Positions 1 to 8,014 of a stretch of 64,000 nt of DNA are shown piece after piece; positions within the stretch are counted from its first letter, which is position 1; every line of letters begins with the position of its first letter. The position numbers were made by a program, and so were the translations under genes. Under the pieces are notes generated by a model, which was given only the letters and a program-made list of their open reading frames with translations, did no database searches and was not told where the DNA came from. The DNA comes from Lactiplantibacillus daoliensis (GTDB lineage: Bacteria > Bacillota > Bacilli > Lactobacillales > Lactobacillaceae), in NCBI RefSeq assembly GCF_005405005.1, contig NZ_BJDH01000003.1, forward strand, positions 124,001 through 188,000, read 5' to 3'.

Positions 1-1
1 G

Positions 2-526
2 AAGGCGTCTGAGAGCTTTGATATTCGTTCCGTCACGAGAACGTTGCTCCAGCAGTTACGGGATGCAACGGGTGAGACAGTTAATCTAGGCGTTTGTGAA
101 GATGATCGCGTTGTTTTAGTCGAAAAGCTCGAGAGTCCTTCGAGTATTAAATTAAAGTCAACAATCGGTGGTCGCATGAACTTGTATTCTTCATCGATGG
201 GGAAAGCGATTTTATCCCAGTACTCAGATGAGCAGTTAAAAGCTTACTTTGCCCGGACTAAATTATTGCCAGTGACGAAGAACACGCTCACGAAAATTCC
301 ACAGTTGCGAAGCGACTTAACGAATATCCGAAACGTCGGTTTTTCGATCGATGATGAAGAAAATGAGCCCGATATTTATTGTATTGGGGCGGCAATCGTT
401 AAGGATCAACAACTTTACGGGGCGTTTAGTGTGAGTGCACCAAAGTATCGCGTTCCAGAAGAACAACGGCGCAATTTTATTCGGCTGGTGTTAGAAACCC
501 AGCATCAAATTCAAGAATTGCTTTAA
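2..526 (+). CDS. IclR-family transcriptional regulator, effector-binding domain (5' end outside window)
   Basis: The frame is open from base 2, so the gene begins before the window and the N-terminal winged-helix DNA-binding domain is missing. The visible 174 residues match the IclR ligand-binding domain: a segment around TGETVNLGV, a strand with VVLVEKLES, the GRMNLYSSSMGKAIL stretch typical of the family, and a C-terminal IGAAIVKDQ strand with a final amphipathic helix. IclR proteins of this type commonly control ketodeoxygluconate genes (KdgR in enterobacteria). The convergent kdgT and kduI next door suggest such a role, but the effector is inferred. A strong terminator follows the stop. 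Confidence 0.85.
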   Translation, partial: KASESFDIRSVTRTLLQQLRDATGETVNLGVCEDDRVVLVEKLESPSSIKLKSTIGGRMNLYSSSMGKAILSQYSDEQLKAYFARTKLLPVTKNTLTKIPQLRSDLTNIRNVGFSIDDEENEPDIYCIGAAIVKDQQLYGAFSVSAPKYRVPEEQRRNFIRLVLETQHQIQELL

Positions 527-530
527 GCAC

Positions 531-576
531 TAAAAAAGGTTGGCACTGTGAGATTTCACAGTACCAACCTTTTTGG
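531..576. terminator. Bidirectional rho-independent terminator
   Basis: A near-perfect stem of about 19 bp (AAAAAGGTTGG arm, 4-nt loop, matching CCAACCTTTTT arm) has A-rich and T-rich flanks. It lies between two convergent genes and can serve both the IclR gene and kdgT. Confidence 0.85.
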
Positions 577-631
577 TTCCAATAGTGAAGCGACGAATTA
601 AAACTCAATTAATCTAGGAGGGATCATGATT

Positions 632-1612
632 TTATTTAGTCGGATCCTTTGGAACAAGTCCTTTTCGTTGTAAACGACGGTAATACCACATGGTGACAAT
701 TGGCGTCAAAATCGCCGTAATCAAGACACAAGTTGCCACAATCGCTGTGGCTGACTCGGCAACTGGTTTAAACGATTTATCCATTTCAGCAATAACGACG
801 GGGACAGAAATCGCAGCACCTGCAGTTGAAGAAGCCGCCCAGCCCGCTAAACCATCAGAACGCGCGATGTAACGATCGGCAAGATAGAGGACGAAACCAC
901 TGACAAAGACGACAGCAACGCCCATTAAGATACCGACTAGGCCAGACTTTAAGAGCATACTAAAGTTCATACTATAACCAATTGTAAAAGCAAAGAAAGG
1001 AATTAAAGCCCCACCAACTGGCTGGAACATCTTCCGAATTTCGGGATCTAAACCACCTAGAACGAGTCCTAAAACAAATGGGACCAAGGTCGAAACGAGT
1101 GCTTGCCAAGGGAAAGCGCCAATGCCGGCAATTCCCAGTGTCAGCATCGTAAAGAATGGTCCTGACTGAATACTAAAGAAAGGGTAGGCCGCTAAGTCAA
1201 TTTCACGATTTGGAATCGTGGACATTAAGGCCGTATACAGACCACCATTGGCCGCGTTAAAGGAGGCAATTACGGCTAAGGTTGAGAAACCAGCAAAGAC
1301 ACCGCTGGTAATCCCAGTGATTGGCAATACCTTGTTGATAAGAATCCCAATCAGGGCCGCCAGTAAGACTTTGACGAGTAACATCGTGACCCCTTTGGCC
1401 GCGATTTTTCCAGAGGCTTTTAAATTAATTCCCGTACCGATACAGAAGAAGAAGGCGAATAATAAGGCCGAGGTTCCAACCATAAACGAGCCTGTGACCC
1501 CGGACAATTCAACGTCCAGCTTAGGCCACAGGGTGTGGATCAATACTCCAATAATGAGTGGCACAATCATTATGCCACCAGGTACTTTATCAATTGCTTT
1601 TTTAATTGGCAT
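632..1612 (-). CDS. kdgT: 2-keto-3-deoxygluconate permease KdgT
   Basis: A 326-residue integral membrane protein of the KdgT family, which imports 2-keto-3-deoxygluconate with protons. The N-terminus MPIKKAIDKVPGGIMIVPL is characteristic, followed by about ten hydrophobic segments rich in Gly and Ala, including a GGLYTALMSTIPN loop and AASSTAGAAISVPVVIAE. Length matches the usual 310-330 residues. It lies 114 bp downstream of kduI on the same strand, with its own purine-rich ribosome site and a cre box upstream, so it can be co-transcribed with kduI and also adjusted separately. The final residues are basic and cytosolic. Confidence 0.93.
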   Translation of the reverse strand: MPIKKAIDKVPGGIMIVPLIIGVLIHTLWPKLDVELSGVTGSFMVGTSALLFAFFFCIGTGINLKASGKIAAKGVTMLLVKVLLAALIGILINKVLPITGITSGVFAGFSTLAVIASFNAANGGLYTALMSTIPNREIDLAAYPFFSIQSGPFFTMLTLGIAGIGAFPWQALVSTLVPFVLGLVLGGLDPEIRKMFQPVGGALIPFFAFTIGYSMNFSMLLKSGLVGILMGVAVVFVSGFVLYLADRYIARSDGLAGWAASSTAGAAISVPVVIAEMDKSFKPVAESATAIVATCVLITAILTPIVTMWYYRRLQRKGLVPKDPTK

Positions 1613-1644
1613 GCTAAAATCTTCTCTCTATGTCTCTTTTTTTG

Positions 1645-1658
1645 TGCAAGCGCTATCA
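1645..1658 (-). promoter_or_regulatory. cre site upstream of kdgT
   Basis: Reads TGATAGCGCTTGCA on the minus strand, close to the CcpA consensus TGWAANCGNTNWCA. It sits 33 bp before the kdgT start, so catabolite repression by CcpA is likely. Confidence 0.65.
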
Positions 1659-1670
1659 CTCTTGTGAATA

Positions 1671-1700
1671 ATAAATGCAGAGCCGTGGCCCTGCATTTAT
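1671..1700 (-). terminator. Hairpin between kduI and kdgT
   Basis: Perfect 10-bp stem ATAAATGCAG/CTGCATTTAT with a 10-nt loop, 27 bp past the kduI stop. It lacks a good T-run in the minus direction, so it is more likely a partial terminator or an mRNA-end stabiliser. Confidence 0.5.
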
Positions 1701-1726
1701 CAGAACTATTAGTATTTTACTGATGA

Positions 1727-2572
1727 TTAACGCAAGTCATGCATGTCGACTTGGTCCATGTCATCATAAGTTTGGTTTTCGCCACACATTGCCCAAATGA
1801 ATGAGTAATTAGTTGTCCCAACACCACAGTGAATTGAGAAACTAGGGTTGACAACAGCTTGATCTGGTTCAAGGAAGATATGCTTAGTGTTGTTAGGTGT
1901 ACCCATAAAGTGCGCAACACGAGTATCTGGATCGCCAAATTCAGTGTAAAGGTATGTTTCCATCCGACGAGCATGGGTATGAGCTGGCATCGTATTCCAT
2001 GAGTTACCTGGTTCAAGAACCGTATAACCCATTTGTAATTGACAAGTGTCCATTTGTGAAGCATCGATATACTTGTGAATGACCCGCTTGTTCATATGCT
2101 TTTGATCACCTAAAGGCATTGAAATTGAGTCTTTATAGGCTAATTTCTTTGAAGGATAGGTCTTGTGAGCTGGTGTTGCAACGACGTAGAATTTGGCAGG
2201 CTTGTCAGCATCGTCTGATTCGAAGACGACATGCTTAGTACCCATACCAATGTAGTAACCGTCATGTGGTTCGATATGTTCTTTCTTACCATCGATTGTT
2301 ACTGAGCCGCCTTCACCAATATTGATAAAGCCAAGTTCACGGCGTTGTAAGAAGAAGTCAACACCTAATTGTTTGTCTAATTTAATCTCTAATGGTTCAG
2401 TTGTTGGGGTAACCCCACCAAAGATCATCCGGTCGTTATAAGTATAAGTTAAATAAATATCACCGGCACTGAAAATCTTTTCCATTAAAAATTGTTCCCG
2501 CATTTGATCTGTATTGTAATGATCCATATCTTCGGGACTATGTGCATAGCGTGTTACCATGTTAAATGACAT
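1727..2572 (-). CDS. kduI: 5-dehydro-4-deoxy-D-glucuronate isomerase KduI
   Basis: A 281-residue protein close in length to E. coli KduI (278). It interconverts 5-keto-4-deoxyuronate, formed from unsaturated uronates released by GH88 and KdgF, and 2,5-diketo-3-deoxygluconate. The zinc site of the cupin barrel is visible: H198 and H200 in PAHTHARRMETYLYTEFG, E205, and H248 in FSIHCGVGTTNYSFIWAMCGEN. The start has a GAGGG ribosome site. It heads a kduI-kdgT unit with a promoter and cre box upstream. The next enzyme, KduD (2-deoxygluconate dehydrogenase), is not in this window. Confidence 0.96.
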   Translation of the reverse strand: MSFNMVTRYAHSPEDMDHYNTDQMREQFLMEKIFSAGDIYLTYTYNDRMIFGGVTPTTEPLEIKLDKQLGVDFFLQRRELGFINIGEGGSVTIDGKKEHIEPHDGYYIGMGTKHVVFESDDADKPAKFYVVATPAHKTYPSKKLAYKDSISMPLGDQKHMNKRVIHKYIDASQMDTCQLQMGYTVLEPGNSWNTMPAHTHARRMETYLYTEFGDPDTRVAHFMGTPNNTKHIFLEPDQAVVNPSFSIHCGVGTTNYSFIWAMCGENQTYDDMDQVDMHDLR

Positions 2573-2613
2573 AAAATAAACCCTCCATTTTCTAAATAAG
2601 AAAACACATTTCT

Positions 2614-2660
2614 TGTTTGCGCTTACAAATTCAGTATAACGGCTATCAAAAAAAATGCAA
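2614..2660 (-). promoter_or_regulatory. kduI promoter with overlapping cre
   Basis: On the minus strand a -35 TTGCAT (2655-2660) and -10 TATACT (2633-2638) are 16 bp apart. The box TGTAAGCGCAAACA (2614-2627) covers the expected start point, a classic position for CcpA repression. Confidence 0.7.
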
Positions 2661-2919
2661 GTGGAAAAAAGTAAGTTAGTAGTAAGTCCTTATTAACAAA
2701 ACGCATAATATCAGGATTGTAAGAATCAAAATTTAATTAATACATGGGGATATTAGAGAGATGTGAGGAACATTTTCAGAAACTAGTCTAAAAAAGTATG
2801 ACAACACGCCGGACAATCAAGGCATTGTATAGTAGGAAATGATAAATAGTTGGCAAACTGGTCTGACAACTACTAGAATGAAAGTAACTTATTGAAATTT
2901 GGAAGGGACTATCAATGCT
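2661..2919 (+). other. Intergenic region before the LacI gene
   Basis: AT-rich spacer between the divergent kduI and LacI genes. A TATAGT hexamer near 2827 could be a -10 for the LacI gene, but no convincing -35 pairs with it. I see no gene, long repeat or clear palindrome here. Confidence 0.4.
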
Positions 2920-3915
2920 ATGGAAAAAGCCACCATTCAGGACGTTGCACTAGCGGCTGGCGTGTCCAAATCAACAATGTCGCGCTTTCTGAATCAAAAT
3001 TACTCACATATGTCAGCTAAGACCCGTCAGCGGATTGCCAATACAGTGAAGGAAATGGGTTATCGTCCCAATCGACGGGCACAATCGTTAAAAACGAATC
3101 ACAGTCGCCTGATTGGCATCATGATTGCCGATATTTCTAATATTTATGTTTCATTACTGTTGAAGGGCATTGATAGTTATTTAAAAACCTTAGGCTATCA
3201 AATGATCATTATGGAGTCTAGTAATTCAGTTGTGCAAGAAAAAGAACAGTTGGAGCAACTTTTGGATCAGTCGGTCGAAGGGATCATTTTGCAACCCAAT
3301 TCTCGCCAATCGGCAGACTATGATTTTATTGCCGCGGAAAAGGTCCCAATGGTCCTCGTTGATCGTGAAACCAGTCCCTTACAATGGGATACAATTGTGA
3401 CTAACAATTATAGTGCTTCACAGTATCTTGGTCAGTTGGGGCAGATTTCGGGGCAAAAGTACACCATGGGAATTTTTATTAGCGAAAACATTAAAGCGGT
3501 TTCAACACGTGAGCATCGGCTGGCAGGTTTTAAAGTGGGGATTGCGCCATTGCCTGTTGAAGTGATTGAATATGATGAGAATCAGGCTGAGATTCAGAAG
3601 CAGCTATCAGTTTTAATTGCGTCCGGTGAACATCCCTTGATATTTGCTGCGAATGGCAAAGTTTTAACCGGGGTTTTGCGTATCTGTCAGAATTTGAAGC
3701 TATCAATTCCAGCACAAGCTGGGGTCACGGGTTATGATGACTGGAATTGGGCCGGCCTGGTTAATCCTGGGATTTCAGCGGTTGAACAGTATCCAGATTA
3801 TATTGGCCGGTTATCGGCGGAGATATTAATGGATTTGATGCAAGGACGTAATTGTGAGCCAGCTGCTAAAGTACATACGTTATCTGCGGATGTCATGGAT
3901 CGGTATTCAATTTAA
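2920..3915 (+). CDS. LacI-family repressor, probable KdgR-type
   Basis: A 331-residue LacI/GalR repressor: helix-turn-helix and hinge at residues 1-55 (TIQDVALAAGVSKSTMSRFLN, then RPNRRAQSLK), followed by a periplasmic-binding-protein-like sensor domain beginning LIGIMIADISN. I chose ATG 2920 because GGAAGGG lies 12 bp upstream; a TTG at 2899 in the same frame would place the ribosome site inside the gene. It lies directly upstream of kdgK, whose promoter carries a palindrome suited to a LacI protein. In Bacillus the kdg operon is controlled by a LacI-type KdgR, so the same role is likely. It is a paralogue of the LacI gene at 50379 (shared VSKSTxSxxLN and SYMSAxTR segments). Confidence 0.88.
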   Translation: MEKATIQDVALAAGVSKSTMSRFLNQNYSHMSAKTRQRIANTVKEMGYRPNRRAQSLKTNHSRLIGIMIADISNIYVSLLLKGIDSYLKTLGYQMIIMESSNSVVQEKEQLEQLLDQSVEGIILQPNSRQSADYDFIAAEKVPMVLVDRETSPLQWDTIVTNNYSASQYLGQLGQISGQKYTMGIFISENIKAVSTREHRLAGFKVGIAPLPVEVIEYDENQAEIQKQLSVLIASGEHPLIFAANGKVLTGVLRICQNLKLSIPAQAGVTGYDDWNWAGLVNPGISAVEQYPDYIGRLSAEILMDLMQGRNCEPAAKVHTLSADVMDRYSI

Positions 3916-3955
3916 ACTTTTGTGCTTTACCGGATGTGACATTATGATGAAGCGG

Positions 3956-4006
3956 TTGACAAATGCGACTAACCATCATAATCTATAAATTAGGAAACCG
4001 GTTTAC
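3956..4006 (+). promoter_or_regulatory. kdgK promoter and LacI-type operator
   Basis: A -35 TTGACA (3956-3961) is followed by a weak -10 region near 3979-3984. The palindrome GAAACCGGTTTAC (3994-4006, core AAACCGGTTT perfect) lies just downstream and resembles the operator at 51503. The neighbouring LacI protein is the obvious candidate to bind it. Confidence 0.6.
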
Positions 4007-4068
4007 AAACTCAAAAAATATAACAATAAAAATGATTATTTCGTCAATAAATAAGGAGTCGATTACCC

Positions 4069-5028
4069 ATGAGTGAATTTTTAACAATTGGTGAGCCAAT
4101 GGCATTATTTGCCTCACAAGATGAAGACGTGACTTTAAGAGATGCAACGCACTTTCAAAAATTTTTAGCAGGTGCCGAAGTTAACGTTGCTGTGGGAGTT
4201 TCGCGGTTGGGCCATTCCGTTGAATATGTCACGCAGTTGGGTGAAGATCCGATGGGCGATTATATTAAAGATCAGTTACATCAGAATCAAATTGGAACTA
4301 ATTACATCAGTACGACGGCTGATTATTTAACTGGCTTTCAAATGAAGGAAAAAGTTAGTGCTGGTGATCCCAATACCTTCTATTTCCGTCGTGGTTCAGC
4401 TGCGTCGCACTTAGCTGCGAGCGCTTTGGACAAGATTGATTTTTCTGAATTAAAATTGGCACACTTAACAGGGATTTTCCCAGGTACCTCGGATGAAGCT
4501 TTGGCAACGTTCAAGGCATTGGTTGCTAAATTAAAAGCAAACCATATTCAAACGACTTTTGACCCAAACTTACGACCACAATTGTGGGAGAGTCGCGAAA
4601 AGATGGTCACAACAATCAATAGCCTGGCTGCCGACGCTGAAATTATCTTGCCAGGGATCAATGAAGGTGAAGTCTTGATGGGTTCACGAGATCCTGAAGC
4701 GATTGCCGATTTCTTCTTAGCTAATGGTGAGACTACCCAGACGGTTGTTGTCAAACTTGGTGCGAAGGGTGCGTTCTTGAAGACTAAATCAGGACGGACC
4801 TATAGTGTGCCTGGTTACAAAGTATCCAAGGTTGTCGATACAGTCGGTGCTGGCGATGGGTTCGCGGCTGGTTTTATCACTGGTCGCTTAGATGGGCTAT
4901 CAATTGAAGCCTCAGCTTTACGAGGTAATGCAGTGGGATCATTTGCTGTGCAAGCCCCTGGTGATAATGATGGCTATCCAACGCCAGATGAATTAGAGTC
5001 ATTTATGACGGCCTATGCACGACTTTAA
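4069..5028 (+). CDS. kdgK: 2-keto-3-deoxygluconate kinase
   Basis: A 319-residue PfkB-family kinase that phosphorylates KDG to KDPG with ATP. The substrate-side signature is GAEVNVAVGVSRLG (35-48), and the anion hole with catalytic Asp is DTVGAGDGFAAGF (D263). The FRRGSAASHL stretch after the lid is typical of KDG kinases. A good ribosome site (TAAGGAGTC) precedes ATG 4069. It is preceded by the LacI gene and operator and followed, only 2 bp after its stop, by a repeat element that separates it from the next terminator. A second, quite different PfkB kinase lies at 27433. Confidence 0.93.
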   Translation: MSEFLTIGEPMALFASQDEDVTLRDATHFQKFLAGAEVNVAVGVSRLGHSVEYVTQLGEDPMGDYIKDQLHQNQIGTNYISTTADYLTGFQMKEKVSAGDPNTFYFRRGSAASHLAASALDKIDFSELKLAHLTGIFPGTSDEALATFKALVAKLKANHIQTTFDPNLRPQLWESREKMVTTINSLAADAEIILPGINEGEVLMGSRDPEAIADFFLANGETTQTVVVKLGAKGAFLKTKSGRTYSVPGYKVSKVVDTVGAGDGFAAGFITGRLDGLSIEASALRGNAVGSFAVQAPGDNDGYPTPDELESFMTAYARL

Positions 5029-5030
5029 AT

Positions 5031-5548
5031 GTAAAGGTTGAAAGACTCAAAGGCAGCACAAATATACCGGTAACTGTTATGTCTAAAGTAGATTCATGCA
5101 AATTTAACGCTCCGTCAGTCAAAATCGGTGTACTGTGGGGGACGGTGCCAGCCAAAGGACGGTCTGGCACCTCAATTCAAAGCCGATAAAACACGTCTTT
5201 GAATTGCCCCGCGAGATTAGTCAGCCAAAAACGCCGACTAATCTTGCCGACACTGCACACCGATTCTGACTGACTCCGCTAAACGTAAATAACTGATCAA
5301 TCACTTCAGACCGCGTTAGTTAGCTGGAGGCTGTTGCTGATAGCATCGGGCGTGCAGGTGGCGTTTGACCGGCGTTCCTTTTGCCGGCCTTACACCACGG
5401 ACGGTCCAGGAGATTTACGGTTTTGGCAAAGCTTCCGGACGAGGTTCAAGACGTTTCTAAGGCTTGAACCGGTCCCTCGTCCGCATGTTATCGGCAACAA
5501 CCGGAAGCGGCAGTATGCGATTAGTTTTTGATTGATTATTAATACAAC
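5031..5548 (+). mobile_element. Structured intergenic element, copy A (right end lost)
   Basis: First of six copies of an element not recognised from known families. It starts with the terminal repeat GTAAAGGTTGAAAG 2 bp after the kdgK stop. In this orientation the order is module I (cloverleaf, 5112-5279), a linker, then module II (5329-5502), whose outer arms pair (GGCTGTTGCTGATAGCAT with ATGTTATCGGCAACAACC). The right terminal repeat is missing; similarity to other copies fades near 5548. The base composition is more GC-rich than the surrounding intergenic DNA. A 65-codon open frame inside it is not a gene. Confidence 0.75.
5112..5279 (-). ncRNA. Candidate cloverleaf RNA (module I), copy A
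   Basis: Outer helix 5114-5136 with 5252-5274 (20 of 23 positions paired), enclosing three hairpins: GGTGCCAG/CTGGCACC, CAATTCAAAG/CTTTGAATTG and AGATTAGTC/GACTAATCT. Strand assignment rests on wobble pairs that exist only when the minus strand is read. Transcription is not shown. Confidence 0.5.
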
Positions 5549-5564
5549 AGAAAATAAATACTAG

Positions 5565-5604
5565 CGACTAACTTAGCCCTTAAAACTAAGTTAGTCGTTT
5601 TTTT
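5565..5604 (+). terminator. Rho-independent terminator, probably the original kdgK terminator
   Basis: Perfect 12-bp stem CGACTAACTTAG/CTAAGTTAGTCG, 9-nt loop and seven T residues. It lies just past element A, 537 bp from the kdgK stop, with no gene between. Confidence 0.85.
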
Positions 5605-5618
5605 AATAACAATTTGAT

Positions 5619-5681
5619 TGGAACCGTTTACAAATCGTGAGAACCGTGCTAAATTATATTTGTTAGGTTAACCGGTTAACC
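5619..5681 (+). promoter_or_regulatory. Control region of the GntR-PTS operon: cre and GntR operator
   Basis: A cre-like box TGGAACCGTTTACA (5619-5632) is followed by a possible -10 TATATT and by the perfect 16-bp palindrome GGTTAACCGGTTAACC (5666-5681), which directly abuts the ribosome site GGAGG of the GntR gene. The position suggests autorepression of the operon by its first gene product. Confidence 0.65.
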
Positions 5682-5696
5682 GGAGGTGCTTAGGAA

Positions 5697-6401
5697 ATGC
5701 AATTGAAATATCAACAAGTCGAACAGTTTTTATTGTACCAACTGAAGAATGGTGAATTTAAGGCAGGTGATAAGTTTTATTCAGAAGCCGAACTTAAAAA
5801 GCGATTTGAAGTGAGTTCTGCAACTGTCATTAAAGCAATTAACGAATTAGTTTCAAAAGGATTGCTAGTTAGACATCAGGGCAAAGGGACTTTTGTGTCA
5901 CGTGCTCGAAATGGGCAAGTCGTTAAGATCTTCGATCGCGAAAGAAATAACGATGCTGATGAGAAAGTCAAAGTGTTATCGATTGATAAAGAACATGATC
6001 CGCGAATTCTTAAAGAATTAGGGTTAGCAACTGGCGATAGCTATTATCATATTATGCGGTTACGGCAAGCCAATGACATCCCCGTACAGTTGCAACATAC
6101 TTATTTAGTTGCTGACTACTTCAATTTGAAAGCGCTTGATAATCCGAGTTATTACGATTCTTTATATGAGCGAATTCGAGATGATAGTGGCATCGATTTA
6201 TTCAGTACCAAGATTGATGAAACGACCAATATTATTTTCCCAGTACCAACGGCCGAAAGTCAGTTATTACAGTTAGATTCAGCACAACAACCGGCAGCAT
6301 TCATTCACCGCCACAGTTATTTGTTTGATAATACGGTGATTGAATATGTCGAAAGTTATAAGCGGTGGGATTATTTTGAATTAGAAGTGAAAACCATTTA
6401 A
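5697..6401 (+). CDS. GntR-family regulator, HutC/UTRA subfamily
   Basis: A 234-residue repressor. The winged helix is at residues 1-65 (FYSEAELKKRFEVSSATVIKAINELVSKGLLVRHQGKGTFVS), followed by a UTRA sugar-phosphate-sensing domain (SIDKEHDPRILKELGLATGDSYYHIMRLRQANDIPVQLQHTYL). Subfamily members often sense a phosphorylated sugar made by the PTS they control. GGAGG lies 10 bp before ATG 5697. It is the first gene of a unit with PTS IIC-IID-IIB, GH88, GH35 and IIA, so its ligand is probably the PTS product. Confidence 0.9.
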   Translation: MQLKYQQVEQFLLYQLKNGEFKAGDKFYSEAELKKRFEVSSATVIKAINELVSKGLLVRHQGKGTFVSRARNGQVVKIFDRERNNDADEKVKVLSIDKEHDPRILKELGLATGDSYYHIMRLRQANDIPVQLQHTYLVADYFNLKALDNPSYYDSLYERIRDDSGIDLFSTKIDETTNIIFPVPTAESQLLQLDSAQQPAAFIHRHSYLFDNTVIEYVESYKRWDYFELEVKTI

Positions 6402-6416
6402 GGGGGATTTTGCATC

Positions 6417-7205
6417 ATGACAATTCAATGGTGGCAAATATTATTAATTACGTTATATTCAGGTTTTGCAATTTATGATGGTAACAACACCACGTTTGGA
6501 ACGGTTAAGCCGACGATGGCTGGCTTCGTTGCCGGCTTAATCATGGGTGACGTGCAAACCGGTCTGATTGTTGGTGGGACTTTGAACTTGTTAGTCCTCG
6601 GGGTTGGGAACTTTGGTGGTTCTTCAATGCCAGATTATATGACTGGGGCTTTGCTTGGGACGGCATTTGCAGTCTTGAGTGGCAAAGGTGCTGAATTTGG
6701 GGCAACCTTAGCTGTGCCAATTGGTCTATTGATGATTCAGTTGGATGTCTTGGCACGTTTCTGCAACACTTTCTTACAACATCATGCTGAAAAATTAGTT
6801 AGTGAAGGTAAGCTGAAATCAGCGACACATATGAACCTTTATGGGATTATCCCAACGTCACTTTCACGGATGTTACCAGTTTTCTTAGCATTAGTTTTCG
6901 GCTCACAATTCGTTCAAGATGTTGTCAATAACTTACCAATGTGGCTAATGAACGGTTTGAAAACGGCCGGCGGTATCTTGCCAGCCTTAGGGATTGCCAT
7001 CTTGCTACGTTACTTGCCATTAAAGAAAAACTTTGCCTTTCTATTAGTTGGTTTCTTCTTAGCAGCCTTTTTGAAGGTCCCCGTTATCGGAGCCGCAATG
7101 ATCGGTTTAGCCATGGCATTAATTGCGTTTGGCATGGACAATCAAAAATCAGCACAACCCGCTGCTGCCGACACTGATGATGAAGGAGATATGGAAGATG
7201 AGTAA
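6417..7205 (+). CDS. PTS mannose/fructose/sorbose-class IIC
   Basis: A 262-residue membrane component of a mannose-class phosphotransferase system. Seven or more hydrophobic segments are seen, with the family pattern GTVKPTMAGFVAGLIMGDVQTGLIVGGTLNLLVLG near the N-terminus, and a C-terminal acidic tail. It pairs with IID (overlap of 8 bp, ATGAGTAA) and IIB to form the translocator. The hydrolase genes in the same unit suggest the substrate is an oligosaccharide with an unsaturated uronate and galactose, comparable to streptococcal PTSs linked to GH88 or BgaC; this is inference. Confidence 0.92.
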   Translation: MTIQWWQILLITLYSGFAIYDGNNTTFGTVKPTMAGFVAGLIMGDVQTGLIVGGTLNLLVLGVGNFGGSSMPDYMTGALLGTAFAVLSGKGAEFGATLAVPIGLLMIQLDVLARFCNTFLQHHAEKLVSEGKLKSATHMNLYGIIPTSLSRMLPVFLALVFGSQFVQDVVNNLPMWLMNGLKTAGGILPALGIAILLRYLPLKKNFAFLLVGFFLAAFLKVPVIGAAMIGLAMALIAFGMDNQKSAQPAAADTDDEGDMEDE

Positions 7206-7995
7206 TAAAGTTGAATTGAGCAAAACGAATAAAAAGACTTTTTGGCGCTGGTACTTCTTCGGCCAAGCCGGTTGGAACTACGAAAAAATGCAAGGCTTAG
7301 GCTATTATTACAGTGTCTATCCGCTGATAAAGCAAATTTATGGTAAAACCGATGTGGCTGCCGAAGCTGCGATCAATGAATTACAATTCTTCAATACGAA
7401 TAACTCGATGGCACCAATCATCTTGGGTGTCGACAGTGCGATTCAAGAAAAACAAGGGATTGCGGCAAAAGATACTGTTGCCGGGTTAAAAACTGGGATG
7501 ATGGGACCATTCGCCGGAATTGGTGATACGCTATTTGCAGTTATTCCAAACACGATCATTGGTTCGATTGCCTCATACATGGCCTTAAAAGGTAATCCAA
7601 TTGGGTTAATTCTATGGATTGCTTACGGGTTCTTACGTCTCGGAATTATGCGTAGCTTCTTCGGGATGGGCTATCGTGAAGGGGTCAAGTTGATTGATTC
7701 TCTCGGTAATCGACTCAAGAAGATTACGAGCGCAGCCAATATTCTTGGTTTGACGGTTATTGGGGCGTTGATTCCATCTGTCATCACCGCGGTCTTTGCT
7801 TACAAGTACAAACAGGGTGGCGTCAAGATTTCATTACAAGATATGGCTGATCAAATTATGCCAGGTCTTGCTCCTGCGTTAGTTGTCTTGCTGGCTTACT
7901 GGTTATTAGGTCGTAAAAAGATGAACTCAACTCGAGTTACCTTGATCTTGATCGTAGTCGGAATTTTAGCCTATAACTTGAAGATTTTTGCTTAA
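7198..7995 (+). CDS. PTS mannose/fructose/sorbose-class IID
   Basis: A 265-residue IID subunit. ATG 7198 was chosen because it overlaps the IIC stop and has GAAGGAG upstream; the longer open frame from 7123 runs inside IIC. Family features are WRWYFFGQAGWNYEKMQGLGYYYSVYPLIKQIY at the N-terminus and GMMGPFAGIGDTLFAVIPNTIIGSIASYMALKG in the middle, ending in hydrophobic segments. It forms the membrane complex with IIC and is specific to mannose-class PTSs. Confidence 0.92.
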   Translation: MSNKVELSKTNKKTFWRWYFFGQAGWNYEKMQGLGYYYSVYPLIKQIYGKTDVAAEAAINELQFFNTNNSMAPIILGVDSAIQEKQGIAAKDTVAGLKTGMMGPFAGIGDTLFAVIPNTIIGSIASYMALKGNPIGLILWIAYGFLRLGIMRSFFGMGYREGVKLIDSLGNRLKKITSAANILGLTVIGALIPSVITAVFAYKYKQGGVKISLQDMADQIMPGLAPALVVLLAYWLLGRKKMNSTRVTLILIVVGILAYNLKIFA

Positions 7996-8014
7996 AGAGT
8001 AAGGAGCGCTAAAC

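Noticed and set aside
1218-1667. 149-codon open frame opposite kdgT
   Set aside because: A shadow of the membrane protein gene, running into the kdgT promoter and cre box.
5334-5531. 65-codon open frame in copy A
   Set aside because: It lies across module II of the repeat; other copies do not keep the frame, and sequence changes follow base pairing instead of codons.
5031-5548. Element considered as a tRNA or known riboswitch cluster because of its cloverleaf
   Set aside because: Helices are much longer than in tRNA, there is no anticodon or T-loop motif, and copies sit at gene 3' ends and not in gene leaders.
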